Notes: a model not told the origin generated them from the sequence alone. A DNA stretch of 64,000 bases from an uncultured Oscillospiraceae bacterium (GCA_910583885.1 CAJUAC010000006.1:1-64000), one strand, 5' to 3'; positions 43,282 to 51,496 are shown, counted from the first letter of the stretch. Translations and numbers: made by a program.

Positions 43282-43947
43282 ATGTTCAAGCACGAAAAGC
43301 AGCTCTTCCATCCTGTGGGTGTGGAGCGCCCGAACCCCCAGTACGCAGCCCTGCTCCAGGAGCAGCTCGGCGGTGGTAATGGGGAGCTGAAGGCCGCCAT
43401 GCAGTATATGTCCCAGAGCTTCCGGATCAAGGATCAGAGGATCAAGGATTTGTTTATGGACATCGCAGCGGAGGAGTTGGGCCATATGGAGATGGTGGCC
43501 CAGACCATCAGCCTGCTCAACGGGCACGATGTGGACGCGGGCAGGGTGGAGGCAGGGGAGATCCAGACCCACGTCCAGCTGGGGCTGAACCCGGGCCTTA
43601 TCAACGCCTCCGGCTACTCCTGGACGGCGGACTATGTCACCGTCACAGGGGATCTCTGCGCGGATATTTTGAGCAATATTGCCTCTGAGCAGCGGGCCAA
43701 GGTGGTCTATGAGTACCTGTACCGTCAGATTGAGGACAAGCAGGTGCGGGAGACCATCGACTTCCTGCTCAACCGGGAGGAGGCCCACAACCAGATGTTC
43801 CGGGATGCCTTCAACGAGGTGCAGGACAGCGGGTCCAACCGGGATTTTGGCACGACAAAGGCGGCGAAGATGTATTTCTCCCTGTCCAATCCGGGGCCAA
43901 ACACCTTTGCCGGGAACGAGGTCAAGGAGCCAGCCTTCGCACGATAA
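43282..43947 (+). CDS. Manganese catalase (CotJC-like)
   Basis: Dismutates hydrogen peroxide with a di-Mn centre. The 221-residue four-helix-bundle protein shows the ligand pattern Glu in GELKAAMQYM, EELGHMEM (Glu and His), SEQRAKVVYEYL and EEAHNQMF. This length matches CotJC-type spore-coat catalases more than longer Mn catalases. A good AAGGAG precedes ATG 43282. A GC hairpin without U-tract follows. Confidence 0.92.
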   Translation: MFKHEKQLFHPVGVERPNPQYAALLQEQLGGGNGELKAAMQYMSQSFRIKDQRIKDLFMDIAAEELGHMEMVAQTISLLNGHDVDAGRVEAGEIQTHVQLGLNPGLINASGYSWTADYVTVTGDLCADILSNIASEQRAKVVYEYLYRQIEDKQVRETIDFLLNREEAHNQMFRDAFNEVQDSGSNRDFGTTKAAKMYFSLSNPGPNTFAGNEVKEPAFAR

Positions 43948-43956
43948 CGCCAGGAA

Positions 43957-43981
43957 CCCTGCGCCGCAGTCCGGCGCAGGG
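43957..43981 (+). terminator. Hairpin after the Mn catalase gene
   Basis: CCCTGCGCCG (43957-43966) pairs with CGGCGCAGGG (43972-43981); no U-tract follows, so termination efficiency is uncertain. Confidence 0.5.
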
Positions 43982-44017
43982 CTCCTGCAAGATGCCGGGG
44001 GAAGCGGGCCAGGCCCT

Positions 44018-44179
44018 AGGGCATGTTTGAAAAATGTCAAAACGCCCAAATGGCGGATCTTTTTCCGCTGGACAGCGTTAAAAAATCCTGAAATACACAA
44101 AGTATTCCCGCGATTTTTTGCCTTGTCCATCGAAAAATCTCTCGCTTTTGGTCATTCCGCCCTTGATCAAACAGGCCCT
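44018..44179 (-). mobile_element. MITE-like element, copy B
   Basis: 162 bp with 13-bp inverted ends AGGGCATGTTTGA (44018-44030) and TCAAACAGGCCCT (44167-44179), matching at 12 of 13. Its reverse complement carries AAGGCAAAAAA, GAATACTTTG, GTATTTCAGGA and TTTTTTAACGC blocks in the same order as copy A. It lies between the Mn catalase and the ribosomal promoter. Confidence 0.6.
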
Positions 44180-44233
44180 GATGGAATATGTAAAAATATA
44201 GAAGAAATTTTATGGAAAAAAGAGAAATTTCTA

Positions 44234-44262
44234 TTGACAATCTTTGCGCCTTACGGTATACT
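44234..44262 (+). promoter_or_regulatory. Strong sigma-A promoter of the S10-spc-alpha operon
   Basis: Consensus TTGACA (44234-44239), 17-nt spacer, TATACT (44257-44262), with an A/T-rich upstream stretch (about 44188-44233) suited to an UP element. Confidence 0.9.
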
Positions 44263-44268
44263 TAGAAA

Positions 44269-44555
44269 GCTTACGCGGGCCCTGTCACGCTGTGATGGCC
44301 GCGAGGTACTGCGATGATGCGGGAGATTGCGGTGAAAGCCGGTAACTTCCGCGGAGTATGTCCGATAATCGGGCGGCTGAGAAGGTCTTTTCCGCAGCGT
44401 AGATCGCTGCGCCATGGACAAGTACCGGCCTTTTTGCGCCGGTATTTTCTATGAGTTGGAATGATACGCATGGATATGTGGGAAGAACTTTTCTCGCCGT
44501 ACAGAGTAAGGGACGACTTGACGCTACTTTGTACAACATTATGGAGGAACTAGCA
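44269..44555 (+). promoter_or_regulatory. Structured leader with attenuator-like terminator ahead of rpsJ
   Basis: About 290 nt. A GCAGCG/CGCTGC hairpin (44394-44410) precedes TACCGGC (44423-44429) with GCCGGTA (44438-44444), followed by TTTTCTAT, a terminator-like structure still 105 nt before rpsJ. This suggests autogenous control by a ribosomal protein (L4 regulates S10 leaders in other bacteria), but I cannot match a defined leader family. No real ORF lies here. Confidence 0.6.
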
Positions 44556-44864
44556 ATGGCAAAAGAAACGATCCGCATCCGCCTGAAGGCTTACGACCAC
44601 CAGGTCATCGACCAGTCCGCTTATAAGATCGTCGAGACCGCCAAGCGCACCGGCGCTTCCGTCTCCGGCCCCATCCCCCTGCCCACCAAGAAGGAGGTTG
44701 TCACCATCCTCCGCGCCGTCCATAAGTATAAGGACAGCCGTGAGCAGTTTGAGCGCCGCACCCACAAGCGCCTGATCGACATCAGCAATTCCAGCCCCAA
44801 GACCGTGGAGGCCCTGATGAGCCTGGAGCTGCCTGCGGGTGTGGAGATCGAGATCAAGTTGTAA
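44556..44864 (+). CDS. rpsJ: 30S ribosomal protein S10
   Basis: 102 residues, MAKETIRIRLKAYDHQVIDQSA, normal for S10 (head of the small subunit; also the NusE antitermination factor). The ATG at 44556 has GGAGG eight bases upstream; an upstream ATG at 44451 reads the leader and is rejected. First gene of the operon. Unusually, 231 nt separate it from rplC. Confidence 0.98.
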   Translation: MAKETIRIRLKAYDHQVIDQSAYKIVETAKRTGASVSGPIPLPTKKEVVTILRAVHKYKDSREQFERRTHKRLIDISNSSPKTVEALMSLELPAGVEIEIKL

Positions 44865-44907
44865 GGGACGGAAGCCTCGCCTGGCATACCCAAAGCGGTG
44901 TTTGAAG

Positions 44908-44950
44908 GTTCTTTTTGATTCTTTTTCTTCCAAGAAAAAGAATGGATACC
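44908..44950 (+). repeat. Dispersed palindromic repeat, copy 5 (between rpsJ and rplC)
   Basis: GTTCTTTTTG then arms 44918-44929 and 44932-44943 (ATTCTTTTTCTT and complement), followed by GGATACC. The rest of the gap to 45095 has two GC hairpins (CCCGCC/GGCGGG near 44990, GCGGC/GCCGC near 45025-45055) and no promoter that I can support. Confidence 0.78.
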
Positions 44951-45095
44951 GTTGCAGATGTATGCCGCATCAATTTGTTACCCATCAGCCCGCCGGCTTG
45001 CGTGAGGCGGGCGGGGTCATGTCGCCGCGGCGCGGGAGCCCAATGCCCGCTGAGCCGCGCCGACCAATAACCTTTTATATGAAGGAGAACTACCA

Positions 45096-45818
45096 ATGGA
45101 GAAAGCGATTATCGGAAAGAAAGTCGGCATGAGCCAGATTTTCGACACCGACGGCAAGGTGATCCCGGTCACTGTCATTGAGGCCGGCCCCTGCGTCGTG
45201 GTGCAGAAGAAGACTGTCGAGAAGGACGGCTACGAGGCGGTTCAGCTGGGCTATGAGGATGTGCCCGAGCGCAAGCTGACCAAGCCTGAGAAGGGCCATC
45301 TGGACAAAGCCGGCGTCTCCCCCAAGAAGCACCTGAAGGAGTTCAAGCTGGCGAAGGGCGCTGAGATGAACGTAGGCGATATCGTGAAGGCCGACACCTT
45401 CGCTGCCGGCGACCACGTGGATGTCACCGGCATCAGCAAGGGCCACGGCTACGCCGGCGTTGTCAAGCGCCACGGCGCCCACACCCTCAAGGCCACCCAC
45501 GGCACCGGCCCTGTGGCCCGCCACGCCGGTTCCATGGGCTCCGGCACCGACCCCAGCCGCATTTTCAAGGGCAAGATCGGCGCCGGCCACATGGGTGTGG
45601 ACCAGGTGACTGTGATGAACCTGGATGTGGTGAAGGTCGACCCTGAGCTGAATATGATCGTTGTGCGCGGCGCGATCCCCGGCCCCAAGGGCGGCCTGGT
45701 GACGATCCGCTCCACCGCCAAGACCATTGTTGTCAAGAAGGGCGACGCCGGTATCAGCGCCAACCCGCAGAAGGCTTCCGCGCGTGTCAACCCGCAGAAG
45801 GCCTCCGCAAGACGTTAA
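45096..45818 (+). CDS. rplC: 50S ribosomal protein L3 with duplicated C-terminal tail
   Basis: 240 residues versus about 210 usual. The start MEKAIIGKKVGMSQIF follows AAGGAGA. The core is normal, including GRGHAxxxRH-equivalent KRHGAHTLKATHGTG and MGSGTDPSR. The extra length is C-terminal and ends in two near-identical nonapeptides, NPQKASARV and NPQKASARR, encoded by a tandem 27-bp duplication. Confidence 0.97.
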   Translation: MEKAIIGKKVGMSQIFDTDGKVIPVTVIEAGPCVVVQKKTVEKDGYEAVQLGYEDVPERKLTKPEKGHLDKAGVSPKKHLKEFKLAKGAEMNVGDIVKADTFAAGDHVDVTGISKGHGYAGVVKRHGAHTLKATHGTGPVARHAGSMGSGTDPSRIFKGKIGAGHMGVDQVTVMNLDVVKVDPELNMIVVRGAIPGPKGGLVTIRSTAKTIVVKKGDAGISANPQKASARVNPQKASARR

Positions 45819-45839
45819 GGGAAAGGAGCGTGCTGAGAA

Positions 45840-46457
45840 ATGACGAAAGTTTTGAATATGGCCGGCAGCCAGGTCGGCGAGGTGGAGCTCAACCCCGCCA
45901 TCTTTGGCATCGAGCCCAATATGCATGTTGTGCATGAAGTGGTCAAAAACCACCTGGCCAACTGCCGGCAGGGCACCCAGAGTGCCCTCACCCGCGCCGA
46001 GGTTTCCGGCGGCGGCAAGAAGCCCTGGCGTCAGAAGGGGACCGGCCACGCCCGGCAGGGCAGCACCCGCGCCCCCCAGTGGACCCACGGCGGCATCGTG
46101 TTCGCCCCCAAGCCCCGCAGCTACAGCTACGTGCTCAACAAGAAGGTAAAGCGCCTGGCGCTCAAGAGCGTCCTGTCCGCCAAGGCGGCCGGGGAGAATG
46201 TCATCGTGGTGGATTCCATCACCATGGACACCATCAAGACCAAGGCCTTCAAGGGCTTCCTGGACGCCGTGAAGTGCGACGGCAAGGCCGTTGTCATCAC
46301 CCCCGAGGTCAATACCAATGTGGTCAAGAGCGCACGCAACATCCCCGGCGTGCTGACCACCACCGCGCGGATGCTGAGCGTATATGACCTGGTGAACGCC
46401 AAGTACCTGGTCATCGACCAGGCTGCGCTCGCCACTATCGAGGAGGTGTACGCATAA
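45840..46457 (+). CDS. rplD: 50S ribosomal protein L4
   Basis: 205 residues of the L4/L1e family, lining the peptide exit tunnel. The loop GGGKKPWRQKGTGHARQGS is typical. In E. coli L4 represses its own operon, which is relevant to the structured leader upstream of rpsJ. AAAGGAG precedes ATG 45840; the stop shares an A with the L23 start. Confidence 0.97.
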   Translation: MTKVLNMAGSQVGEVELNPAIFGIEPNMHVVHEVVKNHLANCRQGTQSALTRAEVSGGGKKPWRQKGTGHARQGSTRAPQWTHGGIVFAPKPRSYSYVLNKKVKRLALKSVLSAKAAGENVIVVDSITMDTIKTKAFKGFLDAVKCDGKAVVITPEVNTNVVKSARNIPGVLTTTARMLSVYDLVNAKYLVIDQAALATIEEVYA

Positions 46458-46750
46458 TGACCGCTTATGATGTCATCATTCGCCCCATCATCACCGAGCG
46501 CTCCATGTCCGGCGCCGCTGATAAGAAATACGTGTTCGAGGTCGCCACGTCCGCCGGCAAGATCGAGGTCAAGAAGGCTGTGGAGGAGATCTTCGGCGTC
46601 AAGGTCGCCAAGGTCAACACCATGAACGTCCCCGGCAAGGCCAAGCGCATGGGCGCTGGCCGTCCCGGCCGCACCAAGGACTGGAAAAAGGCCATCGTGC
46701 AGCTGACCGAGGATTCCAAGACCATCGAGCTCTTCGAGGGTATGGTGTAA
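46457..46750 (+). CDS. rplW: 50S ribosomal protein L23
   Basis: 97 residues; located at the tunnel exit and a docking site for trigger factor and SRP. The start MTAYDVIIRPIITERS is characteristic. Overlaps the L4 stop by one base. Confidence 0.97.
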   Translation: MTAYDVIIRPIITERSMSGAADKKYVFEVATSAGKIEVKKAVEEIFGVKVAKVNTMNVPGKAKRMGAGRPGRTKDWKKAIVQLTEDSKTIELFEGMV

Positions 46751-46764
46751 GGAGGAAGTGAACC

Positions 46765-47601
46765 ATGTCTATTAAAACATTCAAGCCGACCACCCCGTCC
46801 CGCCGGCACATGACGGTCTCCGGCTTCGACGGCGTGGACAAGAAGGCCAAGCCCGAGCCCAGCCTTACCGAGGTCCTCAAGAAGAAGGCCGGCCGCAACA
46901 GCTACGGCCGCATCACCGTCCGCCACCGCGGCGGCGGCAATAAGCGCAAGTACCGCATTATCGACTTCAAGCGGGACAAGGAGGATATGTCCGCCACCGT
47001 CCTGCGCCTGGAGTACGACCCCAACCGCAGCGCCAACATCGCCCTGGTGGAGTACGAGGATGGCGAGCGCCGCTATATCCTGGCCCCTGTGGGCTTGGCT
47101 GCCGGTGACAAGGTGGTCTCCTCCGCCCAGGCTGATATCAAGCCCGGCAACGCCCTGCCCCTGGAGAAGATCCCTGTTGGTACGGTGATCCACAACATCG
47201 AGCTCCACCCCGGCAAGGGCGGCCAGCTGGTCCGTTCCGCCGGTGTCTCCGCCCAGCTGATGGCCAAGGAGGGCACTGACGCCCAGATCCGTATGCCCTC
47301 CGGCGAGGTGCGCATCGTGCGCCTGAACTGCAAGGCCACCATCGGCCAGGTGGGCAATATTGACCACGAGAACATCCAGATCGGCAAGGCCGGCCGCAAG
47401 CGCAACATGGGCTGGCGCCCCACCGTGCGCGGCTCCGTCATGAACCCCTGCGACCACCCCCACGGCGGCGGCGAGGGCAAGAGCCCTGTGGGCCGTCCCG
47501 GCCCTGTGACCCCCTGGGGCAAGCCCGCCCTGGGCTACAAAACCCGCAAGGCGAAGAACCCCACTGACAAGTTCATCGTCAAGCGCAGAAACGTGAAGTA
47601 A
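46765..47601 (+). CDS. rplB: 50S ribosomal protein L2
   Basis: 278 residues, normal length; needed for subunit association and peptidyl transfer. Contains GRNSYGRITVRHRGGGNKRKY and the conserved GVAMNPVDHPHGGGEG-type site, here SVMNPCDHPHGGGEGK. Ribosome-binding site GGAGG before ATG 46765. Confidence 0.98.
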   Translation: MSIKTFKPTTPSRRHMTVSGFDGVDKKAKPEPSLTEVLKKKAGRNSYGRITVRHRGGGNKRKYRIIDFKRDKEDMSATVLRLEYDPNRSANIALVEYEDGERRYILAPVGLAAGDKVVSSAQADIKPGNALPLEKIPVGTVIHNIELHPGKGGQLVRSAGVSAQLMAKEGTDAQIRMPSGEVRIVRLNCKATIGQVGNIDHENIQIGKAGRKRNMGWRPTVRGSVMNPCDHPHGGGEGKSPVGRPGPVTPWGKPALGYKTRKAKNPTDKFIVKRRNVK

Positions 47602-47614
47602 GGAGGCAGGAGAT

Positions 47615-47878
47615 ATGAGCAGATCAGTCAAAAAAGGCCCGTATGTTGCCCCGGAGCTTCTCAAGCGGGTCGAGGAAATGAACAACTCCGGCAAGAAGGC
47701 GGTCTTGAAGACCTGGAGCCGCAGCTCCACCATTTTCCCCGCCTTTGTCGGCCACACCATCGCCGTCCACGACGGCCGCAAGCATGTGCCCGTCTACATC
47801 CAGGAGGATATGGTCGGCCACAAGCTGGGCGAATTCGCCCCCACCCGTACCTTCCGCGGCCACGCCAAGGGCAAATAA
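47615..47878 (+). CDS. rpsS: 30S ribosomal protein S19
   Basis: 87 residues, MSRSVKKGPYVAPELL, of the S19 family in the 30S head near S13. The segment FVGHTIAVHDGRKHVPVYI is diagnostic. Preceded by AAGGAGG. Confidence 0.98.
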   Translation: MSRSVKKGPYVAPELLKRVEEMNNSGKKAVLKTWSRSSTIFPAFVGHTIAVHDGRKHVPVYIQEDMVGHKLGEFAPTRTFRGHAKGK

Positions 47879-47899
47879 TGAAGGAGGATGCAGAATAAA

Positions 47900-48235
47900 A
47901 TGGAAGCAAAAGCCTATTTGAAATATCTCCGCATCGCTCCCCGCAAGGTGCAGATCGTCGCCGATCTGATCCGCGGCAAGGATGTGAACACCGCTATGGC
48001 CATCCTCATGCAGACCCCCAAGGCTGCCTCTGAGCCCATGATCAAGCTCCTCAAGAGCGCCGTGGCCAACGCGGAAAACAACTACAACATGGATGTCGAG
48101 AGCCTCTACGTGTCCCAGGTCTTCGCCGCCCCCGGCCCCATCCTCAAGAGAGTGATGCCCCGGGCCCAGGGCCGCGCCTACCGGATCAACAAGAGGACGT
48201 CTCACGTGACCCTGGCGGTCGCGGAGAAGGCATAA
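47900..48235 (+). CDS. rplV: 50S ribosomal protein L22
   Basis: 111 residues, tunnel-lining. I start at ATG 47900 (MEAKAYLKYLRIAPRK) because the Shine-Dalgarno AGGAGG (47882-47887) directly abuts the earlier ATG at 47888, leaving it no spacing. The C-terminal hairpin segment KRVMPRAQGRAYRINKRTSH is typical. Confidence 0.95.
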   Translation: MEAKAYLKYLRIAPRKVQIVADLIRGKDVNTAMAILMQTPKAASEPMIKLLKSAVANAENNYNMDVESLYVSQVFAAPGPILKRVMPRAQGRAYRINKRTSHVTLAVAEKA

Positions 48236-48250
48236 GGGAGGAGACAGTTT

Positions 48251-49099
48251 ATGGGACAGAAAGTTAATCCCCACGGGATGCGCGTGGGCGTCATCAAGGA
48301 CTGGGATTCCCGTTGGTATGCCAGCAGCGAGAAGGTGGGCGATCTGCTTGTCGAGGACAAGAAGATCCGCGACTACCTGAAGAAGAAGCTGTTTTTGGCC
48401 CAGGTCCCCAAGATCGAGATCGAGCGCAGCAATGGCGGCGTGACCATCTTCCTGCACTGCGCACGCCCCGGCATGGTCATCGGCAAGGAGGGCAAGGACA
48501 TTGAGGCCACCCGCCAGGAGGTCTCCAAGCTCATCGGCAAGAACGTCAAGCTCAACATCGTTGAGGTCCGTTCCCCCGACATGAACGCCCAGCTGGTGGC
48601 GGAGAACATTGCCCAGCAGCTGGAGAAGCGGATCTCCCACCGCCGCGCCATGAAGAACGCCATGGGCCGCGCCATGCGCGCCGGCGCCAAGGGCATCAAG
48701 TGCTGCTGCTCCGGCCGCCTGGGCGGCCGCGAGATCGCCGGCGTGGAGCATTACCACGAGGGCACCATCCCCCTGCAGACCATCCGTGCCGACATCGAGT
48801 ACGGCTTCGCGGAGGCTGCTACCACCTTTGGCCGCATCGGCGTGAAGGTGTGGATCTACAAGGGCGAGGTCCTCAGCCAGACCCTGCGCACCACCCCCCG
48901 CACCATGGATACCTCCAAGCCCTACGAGGAGCGCCGTGAGCGCCGCCCCCGCCGGGACGGCGACCGCCGCGGAGGCTTTAACCGTGACAACCGCGGTGGT
49001 TTCAACCGCAGCAACGACAGCCGCGGCCCCCGCCGTGACGGCCAGGGGGGCTTCAACCGCGGTCCCCGCCCTGAGAAGAAAGAAGGAGGCGCTCAGTAA
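48251..49099 (+). CDS. rpsC: 30S ribosomal protein S3 with RGG/FNR-rich C-terminal extension
   Basis: 282 residues against about 210-220 usual. The N-terminal KH domain (about residues 39-110, RPGMVIGKEGKDIE) and the C-terminal S3 domain are normal; mRNA entry-site and helicase role known from the family. From about residue 225 there is an added low-complexity tail rich in Arg, Asp, Gly and Asn with GGFNR three times. It is probably disordered and RNA-binding. Its TAA overlaps the L16 ATG. Confidence 0.97.
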   Translation: MGQKVNPHGMRVGVIKDWDSRWYASSEKVGDLLVEDKKIRDYLKKKLFLAQVPKIEIERSNGGVTIFLHCARPGMVIGKEGKDIEATRQEVSKLIGKNVKLNIVEVRSPDMNAQLVAENIAQQLEKRISHRRAMKNAMGRAMRAGAKGIKCCCSGRLGGREIAGVEHYHEGTIPLQTIRADIEYGFAEAATTFGRIGVKVWIYKGEVLSQTLRTTPRTMDTSKPYEERRERRPRRDGDRRGGFNRDNRGGFNRSNDSRGPRRDGQGGFNRGPRPEKKEGGAQ

Positions 49100-49533
49100 T
49101 GCTTCTGCCTAAGAGAGTCAAATACCGCAGAGTCCATCGCGGCCGCCTCACCGGCAAGGCCATGAGGGGCAACACCATCACCTACGGTGATTTCGGCCTG
49201 GTGGCCACCGAGCCCGCGTGGATCACCAGCAACCAGATCGAGGCCGCCCGTATCGCCATGACCCGCTACACCAAGCGCGGCGGCCAGGTGTGGATCAAGA
49301 TCTTCCCCGACAAGCCCATCACCGAAAAGCCCGCTGAGACCCGCATGGGCTCCGGTAAGGGTTCCCCCGAGTACTGGGTGGCCGTGGTCAAGCCCGGCCG
49401 CGTGATGTTCGAGATCGCCGGCGTGCCCGAGGAGACCGCCCGCGAGGCCCTGCGCCTGGCCAGCCACAAGCTGCCTATCAAGACAAAGATTGTCAAGCGC
49501 GAGGAGCCGGAAGCACAGGAAGTAGGTGAATAA
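49099..49533 (+). CDS. rplP: 50S ribosomal protein L16
   Basis: 144 residues, MLLPKRVKYRRVHRG start and the KPxTxKPAETRMGSGKG-type segment (here ITEKPAETRMGSGKG). Contacts A-site tRNA. Overlaps the S3 stop by one base. Confidence 0.98.
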   Translation: MLLPKRVKYRRVHRGRLTGKAMRGNTITYGDFGLVATEPAWITSNQIEAARIAMTRYTKRGGQVWIKIFPDKPITEKPAETRMGSGKGSPEYWVAVVKPGRVMFEIAGVPEETAREALRLASHKLPIKTKIVKREEPEAQEVGE

Positions 49534-49534
49534 G

Positions 49535-49735
49535 ATGAAGGCAAGTGAAATCCGTAAGATGAGCGAGGCTGAGCTGAGCGAGAAGCTGGTGAGCCTGAAG
49601 AAAGACCTCTTCTTCCTGCGTATGCAGCACGCCACCAATCAGCTGGATAACCCCATCAAGATCGCTGAGGTCAAGCGTGACATTGCCCGAGTCAAGACCA
49701 TTATTCGCGAGCAGCAGACCGCTGCCGCCAAGTAA
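49535..49735 (+). CDS. rpmC: 50S ribosomal protein L29
   Basis: 66 residues (MKASEIRKMSEAELSEKL), helical hairpin near the exit tunnel. ATG 49535 follows AGGTGA by six bases; a GTG three codons earlier overlaps the L16 stop region and is less likely. Confidence 0.95.
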   Translation: MKASEIRKMSEAELSEKLVSLKKDLFFLRMQHATNQLDNPIKIAEVKRDIARVKTIIREQQTAAAK

Positions 49736-49754
49736 GAGAAGGAGGTAAATTGAA

Positions 49755-50018
49755 ATGAGTGAAGCGAGAATTTCCTCCCGTAAGACTAGGGTCGGCAAGG
49801 TTGTGTCCGACAAGATGGACAAGACCGTCGTCGTAGCGATCGAGGACCGTGTGGCCCATCCTCTGTACAAGAAGATTGTCGGCCGCACCTATAAGCTCAA
49901 GGCCCATGACGAGCAGAACACCTGCGGCGTGGGCGACAAGGTCAAGGTCATGGAGACCCGCCCCCTCAGCAAGGACAAGAGATGGCGCGTGGTCGAGATC
50001 ATTGAGAAGGCGAAGTAA
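49755..50018 (+). CDS. rpsQ: 30S ribosomal protein S17
   Basis: 87 residues, OB-fold primary 16S binder. Contains GKVVSDKMDKTVVVAIE and HPLYKKIVGRTYKLKAHDE. AAGGAGG upstream. Confidence 0.98.
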   Translation: MSEARISSRKTRVGKVVSDKMDKTVVVAIEDRVAHPLYKKIVGRTYKLKAHDEQNTCGVGDKVKVMETRPLSKDKRWRVVEIIEKAK

Positions 50019-50030
50019 GGGGGTGCCGTT

Positions 50031-50399
50031 ATGATTCAACAGGAAAGTTTTCTGAAGGTCGCTGACAATACCGGCGCCAAGGAGATCAAGTGCATCCGTG
50101 TCCTGGGCGGATCAAAGCGCAAGTACGGCAACATCGGCGATGTCATTGTCGCCAGCGTGCGCAAGTCCACCCCCGGCGGCACGGTGAAGAAGGGCGAGGT
50201 CGTCAAGGCCGTCATCGTGCGCTCTGCCAAGGGCGTGCGCCGGGCAGATGGGACCTATGTCCGTTTTGACGATAACGCCGCTGTCCTCATCAAGGACGAC
50301 CGGAACCCCAGAGGTACCCGTATCTTTGGGCCCGTTGCCCGTGAGCTGCGTGACAAGGATTACATGAAGATCCTCTCACTGGCTCCCGAGGTCGTGTAA
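50031..50399 (+). CDS. rplN: 50S ribosomal protein L14
   Basis: 122 residues, MIQQESFLKVADNTGAKEIKCIRVLGG, diagnostic for L14 at the subunit interface. Normal length. Confidence 0.98.
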   Translation: MIQQESFLKVADNTGAKEIKCIRVLGGSKRKYGNIGDVIVASVRKSTPGGTVKKGEVVKAVIVRSAKGVRRADGTYVRFDDNAAVLIKDDRNPRGTRIFGPVARELRDKDYMKILSLAPEVV

Positions 50400-50417
50400 G
50401 GAGGAGCAGAGAGAAAA

Positions 50418-50729
50418 ATGGCTATGAATGTGAAGAAGGGCGACACTGTCGTCGTCCTGTCCGGCAAGGACAAGGGCAAGAAGGGCAAGGTGCAGAGCAC
50501 AATGCCCTCCGAGGCCAAGGTGGTGGTAGAGGGTGTGAACCTGGTCACCTGCCACACCAAGCCCCGCCGCCAGGGGGAAGAGGGCGGCATTGTGCGCCGT
50601 GAGGCCGCGCTGTACGCCAGCAAGGTGCAGGTTGTCTGCCCCAAGTGCAGCAAGCCCACCCGTGTGGCCCACAAGGTTGAGGGCGGCAAGAAGACGCGTG
50701 TGTGCAAGCACTGCGGCGCCGAGCTTTAA
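50418..50729 (+). CDS. rplX: 50S ribosomal protein L24 with zinc-ribbon-like C-terminus
   Basis: 103 residues, KOW motif KKGDTVVVLSGKDKGKKG at the N-terminus; assembly initiator protein. The C-terminal CPKC...CKHC pairs would form a zinc site, as in some L24 proteins. AAGGAGG is 13 nt before ATG 50418; an in-frame ATG two codons later is an alternative start. Confidence 0.96.
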   Translation: MAMNVKKGDTVVVLSGKDKGKKGKVQSTMPSEAKVVVEGVNLVTCHTKPRRQGEEGGIVRREAALYASKVQVVCPKCSKPTRVAHKVEGGKKTRVCKHCGAEL

Positions 50730-50750
50730 AGAAAGGGGTAGGAAGGAATT

Positions 50751-51290
50751 ATGCCGAATCTCAAGACAAAGTACACCGAAGAGGCCGCTCCTGCTCTGAT
50801 GAAGAAGTTCGAGTACAAGAGCGTCATGCAGATCCCCAAGATCGACAAGGTCGTGGTCAACGTCGGCTGCGGCGAGGCCCGGGACAACGCCAAGGTCCTG
50901 GAGGCTGTGGTGCGGGATCTGACCGCCATCACCGGCCAGAAGGCGATTATTACCATTGCGAAGAAGAGCGTGGCCAACTTCAAGGTCCGCGAGGGGATGC
51001 CCGTGGGCGCAAAGGTGACGCTGCGCGCAGACAAGATGTGGGAGTTTTTGGATCGCCTGTTCAATGTGGCCCTGCCCCGCGTGCGCGACTTCCACGGCAT
51101 CAACCCCAATTCCTTTGATGGCCGCGGCAACTACGCCCTGGGCATCAAGGAGCAGCTGATCTTCCCTGAGATCGAGTACGACAAGATCGACAAGATCCGC
51201 GGCATGGATATCATCATCTGCACAACCGCCAAGACCGACGAGGAAGCCAAGGCTCTGCTGGAGCTTGTGGGCGCCCCCTTCGAGCGCTGA
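50751..51290 (+). CDS. rplE: 50S ribosomal protein L5
   Basis: 179 residues, 5S rRNA binder in the central protuberance. Contains MQIPKIDKVVVNVGCGEA, AKKSVANFKVREGMPVG and RVRDFHGINPNSFDGRGNY. Normal length and spacing. Confidence 0.98.
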   Translation: MPNLKTKYTEEAAPALMKKFEYKSVMQIPKIDKVVVNVGCGEARDNAKVLEAVVRDLTAITGQKAIITIAKKSVANFKVREGMPVGAKVTLRADKMWEFLDRLFNVALPRVRDFHGINPNSFDGRGNYALGIKEQLIFPEIEYDKIDKIRGMDIIICTTAKTDEEAKALLELVGAPFER

Positions 51291-51306
51291 TAGGGAGGGT
51301 TAAAAA

Positions 51307-51492
51307 ATGGCAAAAAAGTCTATGATTCTAAAGCAGCAGGCTGAGCCCAAGTTCTCCAGCCGCAAGTACAACCGCTGCAAGATCTGCGGCCGCCCCCACG
51401 CCTATCTGCGCAACTACGGCGTGTGCCGTATCTGCTTCAGGGAGCTGGCCTACAAGGGCGAGATCCCCGGCGTGCGCAAGGCATCCTGGTAA
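51307..51492 (+). CDS. rpsZ: 30S ribosomal protein S14, zinc-binding type Z
   Basis: 61 residues with C-x2-C...C-x2-C (CKICGRPHAYLRNYG and VCRICFREL), the short zinc form of S14. Followed by a 310-nt gap carrying two dispersed repeats before rpsH. Confidence 0.98.
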   Translation: MAKKSMILKQQAEPKFSSRKYNRCKICGRPHAYLRNYGVCRICFRELAYKGEIPGVRKASW

Positions 51493-51496
51493 GGAC

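Noticed and set aside
44451..44555. N-terminal extension of S10 from an upstream ATG
   Set aside because: The extension lies in the leader after a terminator-like hairpin, lacks a ribosome-binding site, and S10 has its normal length from the ATG at 44556.
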